A DNA stretch of 10,319 bases from CAZTLI01 sp964614375 (GTDB lineage: Bacteria > Chloroflexota > Anaerolineae > Aggregatilineales > Phototrophicaceae), in NCBI GenBank assembly GCA_964614375.1, contig CAZTLI010000168.1, forward strand, positions 1 to 10,319, read 5' to 3'. This document shows, piece by piece, positions 6,970 to 10,319 of the stretch. The position numbers and the translations under genes are program-made. Position 1 is the first letter of the stretch; the number at the start of each line of letters is the position of its first letter. The notes below the pieces were generated by a model. That model did no database searches, was not told the DNA's origin, and saw only the letters and a program-made list of their open reading frames with translations.

Positions 6970-6994
6970 GATGAACCGCCAGAGACGCCGAGAT
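6970..6994 (-). repeat. Dispersed C/T-biased repeat, copy 2 (inverted)
   Basis: Read on the minus strand it is TATCTCGGCGTCTCTGGCGG followed by TTCAT. This matches the end of the plus-strand element at 4205-4243 (TCTCTGCG.C..TGCGGTTCAA), with the shared terminal GCGGTTCA. It is shorter and more diverged than copy 1, and lies 57 bases beyond the 3' end of the SHOCT-like gene. Confidence 0.45.
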
Positions 6995-7050
6995 ATTCCT
7001 TAATTTTCACTGACATCTGAGTGACGGCCAACAGGCTGACCGTTGCTGGG

Positions 7051-7734
7051 CTAGCCGTCAAAATTATCGAGGATGGCGGCGCGTGCTTTGGCATATTCAT
7101 CGGCGTTAATCAGCCCCTGATCGCGGGCTTCATCCAGTTGGCGCAGGCGATCTGCGAGGCTGGGCTGACCCAATCCGCTTGATGTGGTGATGACTGTGCC
7201 GGCTGGCGCATTTTCGAGCTTGTCGAAGACCTGATCGAAATTGCCAAAAACCTGTTCCAAGACCTGCCGGGTTTCGGGCGGGATATTGGCCTGATTATAG
7301 ACTTCTGTCCGCGTGTAATTCGATGACGCCTGTCCGGGGATGTTGACCGCGCCACCCCTACGGCCTGTGCGTGTAAATAATTCGGTAAAGGCACGGGTAC
7401 GCCGCCGGACTGAAATATTGGCGGTGATGATGGTCATGATGAGGCCAATGACGAAGGGCACACCGAATCCGCCAAACAAGATCAATATGAACGGGCCTGT
7501 CACATCGCGCTGTGTGCCATTGGGTGCTTCACAGTAATAAATGGTGGTGCGGCTAGTACCTGTACCGCGAAAGGTGAGGGAACTGTATTCGCTAATCGTC
7601 TCTTCCGGTTCGCAGAGCAGCGATTCCAACATATTGGCGACGCTGGGATTGCTCGGCCCTTGTATCAAAAAGAACAGCAGCACAAACGCAATAATCATCA
7701 AGGCAATGCCGATAAATAACAGGGTGCGGGACAT
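7051..7734 (-). CDS. Two-helix membrane protein with C-terminal SHOCT-like domain
   Basis: The product is 227 residues. The ATG at 7734 follows AGAGGA (7744-7739). Residues 4-24 are a first membrane helix. Residues 25-80 form a polar loop with two cysteines (Cys41, Cys68) that could form a disulfide if the loop is outside the cell. Residues 81-105 are a second membrane helix, followed by a basic RRRTR stop-transfer stretch. Residues 106-190 are a cytoplasmic linker, with a helical part around ETRQVLEQVFGNFDQVFDKL. Residues 192-225 (SLADRLRQLDEARDQGLINADEYAKARAAIL) match the SHOCT pattern of a short helical hairpin with GLI..-EY, a module found at the ends of many membrane proteins. The function is unknown. 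A well-formed promoter sits directly upstream (7776-7804), so it is expressed on its own. Confidence 0.72.
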   Translation of the reverse strand: MSRTLLFIGIALMIIAFVLLFFLIQGPSNPSVANMLESLLCEPEETISEYSSLTFRGTGTSRTTIYYCEAPNGTQRDVTGPFILILFGGFGVPFVIGLIMTIITANISVRRRTRAFTELFTRTGRRGGAVNIPGQASSNYTRTEVYNQANIPPETRQVLEQVFGNFDQVFDKLENAPAGTVITTSSGLGQPSLADRLRQLDEARDQGLINADEYAKARAAILDNFDG

Positions 7735-7775
7735 GATTTCCTCTTATATTGGGTTAGGAAGACACGCATGACAGC

Positions 7776-7804
7776 AGTATAGGCAATCCTGTTTTTTGTC
7801 ACAA
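7776..7804 (-). promoter_or_regulatory. Sigma70-type promoter for the SHOCT-like gene
   Basis: On the minus strand, TTGTGA (7804-7799) and TATACT (7781-7776) are separated by exactly 17 bases (7798-7782). The -10 ends 41 bases upstream of the start codon. This is the best-formed promoter in the window. It lies in the 87-base gap after the stop of the YCII-family gene, so that gene and this one are not obliged to share a transcript. Confidence 0.65.
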
Positions 7805-7821
7805 GCGATTGATAGCAGCGG

Positions 7822-8145
7822 TCAGCGGGTGAGGCTGCCGCGTCCGGTAGGGACGACCCATTGGTGAATTTCGGCTGCGAAGTGCCCGGTTTGTACAGCG
7901 GGGTCGGCCTCGACCCACGCCTGCGCCTGTTCGAGCGAATCGGTATTCAGGAGAGTCATGCCGCGAATCGTCGGCGATAGCTCGCGGTCTGTGAATGGCC
8001 CTGCGGCGTAGGCTTCGTCCTTATCCTGCAAATCGAGTAGATAATCACGATGGTTGAGCAGGACGTGCTCTAATTCCGGCGTGATGTTCGCTGTCCAATT
8101 GGGGCCGGGTTTCAGAAATACGACGTATAAAGTGGTCATTTCCAT
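7822..8145 (-). CDS. YCII-family (YciI-like) protein
   Basis: The product is 107 residues, one YCII domain. The ATG at 8145 follows GAGAGG at 7-base spacing. A second ATG two codons on has no separate ribosome-binding site. The family pattern is clear: N-terminal strand LYVVFLKPGPNW (6-17), His32 in LLNHRDYL, AAGPFTD (47-53), RGMTLLNTDSLEQAQAWVEADPAVQTGHF (61-89) with the conserved Asp-Pro at 81-82, and a closing VVP strand. YCII proteins have a ferredoxin-like fold with a conserved His/Asp pair at a putative active site. Some are dehalogenase-like or partners of other enzymes, but most have no assigned reaction. There is no signal peptide, so it is probably cytoplasmic. It is divergent from the DUF6941-like operon, sharing an intergenic region of 91 bases. 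Confidence 0.85.
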   Translation of the reverse strand: MEMTTLYVVFLKPGPNWTANITPELEHVLLNHRDYLLDLQDKDEAYAAGPFTDRELSPTIRGMTLLNTDSLEQAQAWVEADPAVQTGHFAAEIHQWVVPTGRGSLTR

Positions 8146-8193
8146 AACAGTACCTCTCTCTGTATTTTTACCTCACATCACAAATAACAATAC

Positions 8194-8201
8194 AGTATAA
8201 T
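8194..8201. promoter_or_regulatory. Overlapping divergent -10 elements
   Basis: On the plus strand TATAAT occupies 8196-8201 and points to the DUF6941-like gene, whose start is 36 bases on. On the minus strand TATACT occupies 8199-8194 and points to the YCII gene, whose start is 49 bases on. Neither has a convincing -35. If both are used, the polymerases would compete for the same DNA. Confidence 0.4.
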
Positions 8202-8236
8202 CCACTTACAAAACGAATTGATATAGGGTTAAGCTG

Positions 8237-8650
8237 ATGCACGTTAGTCTTTTTGTCGCTGCTGATTATGCCAACAAAAGCAGTGAAGGTAAATTAAATA
8301 TCTTAGGTATTTTTAATAGAATCAATGCGACAAATTTTCCTGCACGACACAGACAATTATTCTTAGTCATTCGACTTGTAGCCGTTTTAGGTGAAATTCG
8401 CAATAAACATGATATCCGCTTTCTCTTTTTAGATGAGGATGGCAAGGAACTCATTAACGGTGGTGGCGAATTTACGATTCCGCATCCTAAGGAAGGAAAA
8501 CAGGCTACAGCGGAATTTATCGTTGATGTGGGTGACTTGCTATTGCCAAAACCGGGAAATTATGAATTTAAACTCGTTCTTAATAGTGAAGTTCGCGCAG
8601 AAATTCCTATAGAGGCGGTTAAGATTGAACCTGCTCCTACAGGACAATAG
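8237..8650 (+). CDS. DUF6941-like protein, first gene of a three-gene operon with hicAB
   Basis: The product is 137 residues. The ATG at 8237 follows AGGG at 8-base spacing. The start VSLFVAADYANKSSEGKLNILGIFNRI (3-29) and the following FPARHRQLFLVIRL fit the family I know as DUF6941 (an ADYA....GKLNI.GIF.RI opening, then beta strands). The rest is beta-rich: IRFLFLDEDGKELI, a GGGEFTIPHP turn, a VDVGDLLLPKPGNYEFKLVLN segment like the last strands of an immunoglobulin-like sandwich, then IPIEAVKIEP. There is no signal peptide or membrane helix. No activity is known to me for this family. The gene is much AT-richer than those to the left. Its stop is 4 bases before the HicA-like start, and the HicA ribosome-binding site lies within its last codons, so the two are translationally linked. 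Confidence 0.7.
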   Translation: MHVSLFVAADYANKSSEGKLNILGIFNRINATNFPARHRQLFLVIRLVAVLGEIRNKHDIRFLFLDEDGKELINGGGEFTIPHPKEGKQATAEFIVDVGDLLLPKPGNYEFKLVLNSEVRAEIPIEAVKIEPAPTGQ

Positions 8651-8654
8651 TCTT

Positions 8655-8939
8655 ATGTCTCGTAAAGCACAAAAATTATGGGAGCGTGCTCAAAACACAA
8701 AAGCTGGATGGAAGGCAAAGGATCTCGTTACACTTTATGAAGGTTTTGGGTTTAGAATTAGAAAAGGCAAAGGCAGTCATCGGGTTGTGTCGCATCCAGA
8801 TTATGATGACCTCGATGCCGTTCTCACAATACATGGGAATAAGGAATTGGGTAAGGCGTATGTAGAAGATGCCATAAGTCTAATTAAAGAACTTCTCAGA
8901 CGACAGGCAGAAGAAAAAGAGGACGAGGAAAATGACTGA
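8655..8939 (+). CDS. hicA: HicA-like toxin (mRNA interferase family)
   Basis: The product is 94 residues from the ATG at 8655; AGGA lies 10 bases upstream, inside the preceding gene. An in-frame ATG at 8625 would overlap that gene and is less likely. The HicA core is at about residues 22-80: DLVTLYEGFGFRIRKGKGSHRVV carries the GSH signature with the expected catalytic His42. VLTIHGNKELGKAYVEDAISLIKEL then corresponds to the strand, the conserved His and the closing helix. HicA proteins are small double-stranded-RNA-binding-like ribonucleases that cleave mRNA and are neutralised by HicB. This one is longer than the roughly 60-residue E. coli protein because of about 20 extra N-terminal residues and an acidic tail (AEEKEDEEND). 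It overlaps hicB by 8 bases. The active-site residue is present, so it is probably functional. Confidence 0.82.
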   Translation: MSRKAQKLWERAQNTKAGWKAKDLVTLYEGFGFRIRKGKGSHRVVSHPDYDDLDAVLTIHGNKELGKAYVEDAISLIKELLRRQAEEKEDEEND

Positions 8940-9378
8940 CATTAACGCGAAATTGTGGGAACAGGCGAAAAAGCTCGCAGCGCGAAATTATGAAGTAGAA
9001 ATTTCTGAGGATACGCTTACCAACGGTGAACGAGTCTATATTGTAAGAAACCCTGAGTTGAGAGGGTGTATGGCACAAGGTGCGACATTAGCGGATGCAC
9101 TCGATGAGCTAAACCTAGCACGGATCAATTATATCTACTTTAAACTGGTTGATGGTCGGCCTGTTAATCCGCCGCACGTTGGTCATACTACAACAACAGC
9201 AAATACAAATGTAGCTTTATCCCAAATGTCCTTAAAGGCTTCATCAGAGGGCGGTGGCACGCTTACAATGTATCCGGTTGAAGACTTTCCGAATACTGTA
9301 ACTCAAGCTGAAGAGCGCGACTCACTTGCCAAGGTTTCAGTCATTGAAGGTGATTTCATTGTATCTTTAGATGAATAG
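8932..9378 (+). CDS. hicB: HicB-like antitoxin
   Basis: The product is 148 residues. The ATG at 8932 overlaps the end of hicA by 8 bases, with a purine-rich GAGGAA upstream. Residues 19-75 form the HicB domain, a partly degraded RNase H-like fold. It has NYEVEIS, VYIVRNPELRGCMAQGATLADALDELNLAR with the diagnostic PEL-x-GC-x-A-x-G, and NYIYFKLVDGRPVNPP. HicB binds and blocks HicA. Many HicB proteins also carry a C-terminal ribbon-helix-helix or helix-turn-helix that represses the operon. Here residues 82-148 are Thr/Ser/Gly-rich and then acidic, with no recognisable DNA-binding motif. The N-terminus shares KLWExA at residues 7-12 with the HicA-like protein. A terminator follows 34 bases after the stop. 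Confidence 0.83.
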   Translation: MTDINAKLWEQAKKLAARNYEVEISEDTLTNGERVYIVRNPELRGCMAQGATLADALDELNLARINYIYFKLVDGRPVNPPHVGHTTTTANTNVALSQMSLKASSEGGGTLTMYPVEDFPNTVTQAEERDSLAKVSVIEGDFIVSLDE

Positions 9379-9412
9379 AATTTTTCTCTAATTTCGCTGA
9401 GATTATGTCTTG

Positions 9413-9440
9413 AACCTCGTCTTAACGGGGTTTTTTATTT
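9413..9440 (+). terminator. Intrinsic terminator of the DUF6941-hicAB operon
   Basis: AACCTCG (9413-9419) pairs with CGGGGTT (9426-9432) over 7 bp with one T-G wobble and a 6-base loop, followed by TTTTATTT. It lies 34 bases after the hicB stop and separates the operon from the phage head gene. Confidence 0.8.
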
Positions 9441-9493
9441 CCATTGATATAGAACATTTGACCTATTGGGCTTATTGATTCATCATTAGACAG

Positions 9494-9501
9494 AAGGAGG
9501 T
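9494..9501 (+). promoter_or_regulatory. Strong Shine-Dalgarno of the prohead protease
   Basis: AAGGAGGT is a near-complete match to the anti-Shine-Dalgarno sequence, 3 bases before the ATG at 9505. It is the strongest ribosome-binding site in the window and fixes the start of the open frame that runs to the window end. Confidence 0.75.
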
Positions 9502-9504
9502 GCT

Positions 9505-10319
9505 ATGCACACATCCCTCAAAATGCTGGATGCCACAGAAGGACGTGTGGGCGGATACCTGGTTGTCTGGGGTCATCCGTCGGCGCGGGACTTACAGGGC
9601 GAATTTTTCACACCACAGACCGATTTGGGGCTGGATTGGTATGCCGAACGACCTGTGCTCTATCATCACGGGTTGGACGGTCAGCTCAAGGCAGCGGTGA
9701 TTGGTGTGATTGACACGCTGCGCCCCGACGACGTGGGCGTATGGGCCGAAGCACAGTTGGATATGCGTCAACGCTATGTGCGAGCGGTGCAGCGATTGGT
9801 CGATAAGGGCGTGCTGGGCTGGTCGTCCGGCAGTTTGCCCCATCTGGTGCAGGTGGATGACGATGGGCATATCACACACTGGCCTATCGTCGAAGGCAGC
9901 CTGACACCGACTCCCGCCGAACCCCGCCGGACAGATGTGCAGACCATCAAGAGCGCCTATGACGCGCTGGGTCTGGATGTAGAGCGCTTGGGAATCGACG
10001 AGCGGGTTCATTCACCGCGTAGGGGCGAATCGCGATTTGCCCAACCAAAATCGGAAAATCAAGGAGACACCATGCAAGACGATATGCAAACGATTGATCC
10101 ACCGGCGCGCAAGCGGTTGCCGCTGGCGGAACACGACGCGCTGAAAAGCACGTCCGACGCGCAAATCACCGTCGGCAGTCCATTTGACAGTATGGAAGCG
10201 ATGGATTTGCTGCACGGCTACATGCTGCTGCGGGCGGCGAAGAGCTTTCACGGCGTGAGTCAACGCTATGCCAACGCGCTGGCGCACAAAGTCCGCAAGA
10301 GCAATCTGAGCGCGATGAA
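9505..10319 (+). CDS. HK97-family prohead protease read through into a probable major capsid protein (3' end outside window)
   Basis: The frame is open from ATG 9505 to the end of the window (271 codons) without a stop. Residues 13-145 are an HK97-type prohead protease: GGYLVVWG (16-23), DLQGEFFTPQTD (29-40), VLYHHG with the expected catalytic His54 or His55, GVWAEAQL (78-85), GWSSGS (105-110) whose Ser107 fits the nucleophile, and HWPIVEGSLTPTPAEPR (125-141) with the conserved acid and closing PAEP. Such proteases cut scaffold and capsid N-termini during head maturation. A charged Pro/Gln-rich linker (146-189) follows. At residue 190 an ATG with its own AAGGAG begins a helical segment (LLHGYMLLRAAKSFHGVSQR) of the kind that precedes the HK97 capsid fold. 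The capsid call rests on gene order and is inference. No stop codon separates the two parts, so this is either a fusion or a nested in-frame pair. Confidence 0.82.
   Translation, partial: MHTSLKMLDATEGRVGGYLVVWGHPSARDLQGEFFTPQTDLGLDWYAERPVLYHHGLDGQLKAAVIGVIDTLRPDDVGVWAEAQLDMRQRYVRAVQRLVDKGVLGWSSGSLPHLVQVDDDGHITHWPIVEGSLTPTPAEPRRTDVQTIKSAYDALGLDVERLGIDERVHSPRRGESRFAQPKSENQGDTMQDDMQTIDPPARKRLPLAEHDALKSTSDAQITVGSPFDSMEAMDLLHGYMLLRAAKSFHGVSQRYANALAHKVRKSNLSAM
10061..10074 (+). promoter_or_regulatory. Internal Shine-Dalgarno and in-frame ATG (probable capsid start)
   Basis: AAGGAG (10061-10066) lies 5 bases before an ATG (10072-10074). This start is in the same frame as the upstream protease and falls at the end of its linker. 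The quality and spacing are as good as for any real start in the window, which suggests independent initiation of the downstream protein inside the longer frame. Confidence 0.65.

Larger units (their letters stand above)
6612..7050. other. Intergenic region with palindromes and a repeat copy
   Basis: No credible gene occurs in these 439 bases between two minus-strand genes. The part next to 6611 holds the leader and promoter of the TPR gene. The middle holds a run of inverted repeats: the long palindrome at 6768-6813, GCAG/CTGC at 6824-6837 and GGTCAC/GTGACC at 6838-6873. The end holds the second copy of the dispersed repeat (6970-6994). A 7-bp inverted repeat, TGACGGC (7022-7028) and GCCGTCA (7054-7060), straddles the stop of the next gene without a T-run. 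Confidence 0.5.

Noticed and set aside
8237..9480. CRISPR array or known multi-gene defence system in the AT-rich insert
   Set aside because: There are no regularly spaced repeats and no nuclease, helicase, reverse transcriptase or nucleotidyltransferase motif. Only the HicAB pair and the DUF6941-like gene can be supported.
9592..10011. 139-residue minus-strand frame opposite the prohead protease
   Set aside because: The plus-strand frame carries the complete set of protease motifs, and the minus-strand translation has none.

Overview
The window looks like a bacterial chromosome segment of moderate GC content with a lower-GC insert near its right end, running into phage-type head genes. The mix of families (TPR proteins, a secreted protein of PPC-like repeats, a YwrD-type gamma-glutamyltransferase-like protein, SHOCT, YCII and DUF6941-like proteins, HicAB) fits an environmental bacterium of the Chloroflexota (Anaerolineae-like) kind. 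That assignment is inference from gene content, because there is no rRNA or other taxonomic marker in the window.

Layout. (a) 1-473: the 3' end of a TPR protein. Its stop codon overlaps that of a convergent small membrane protein resembling DUF1232 (470-739, minus). (b) 740-1426: no convincing gene, but a run of three hairpins ending in a good plus-strand intrinsic terminator (1106-1141). (c) 1427-5923: four plus-strand genes: a DJ-1/PfpI-family protein, a 73-residue DUF4177-like protein, a secreted protein of about four PPC-like beta-sandwich repeats closed by a clear terminator, and a gamma-glutamyltransferase-like Ntn hydrolase. A dispersed C/T-biased repeat precedes the last of these. (d) 6042-8145: three minus-strand genes (five-repeat TPR protein, two-helix SHOCT-like membrane protein, YCII-family protein), each with its own ribosome-binding site and a TATACT -10-like element upstream. 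A 439-base gap in this block holds a long imperfect palindrome and an inverted copy of the dispersed repeat. (e) 8237-9378: a compact, visibly AT-rich three-gene operon (DUF6941-like, HicA-like toxin, HicB-like antitoxin) closed by an intrinsic terminator. (f) 9505 to the window end: an open frame with an HK97-family prohead protease domain that reads without a stop into what is probably the start of a major capsid protein. A strong Shine-Dalgarno and in-frame ATG lie at the junction.

The most unusual parts are the right-hand 2 kb. They contain the protease-capsid frame with an apparent internal start, which has no portal or terminase gene upstream in the window. Next to it is the DUF6941-hicA-hicB operon, whose HicA-like and HicB-like proteins share the motif KLWExA at the same residue positions. 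The genes to the left look like ordinary, independently transcribed housekeeping or accessory genes, with no obvious common pathway.
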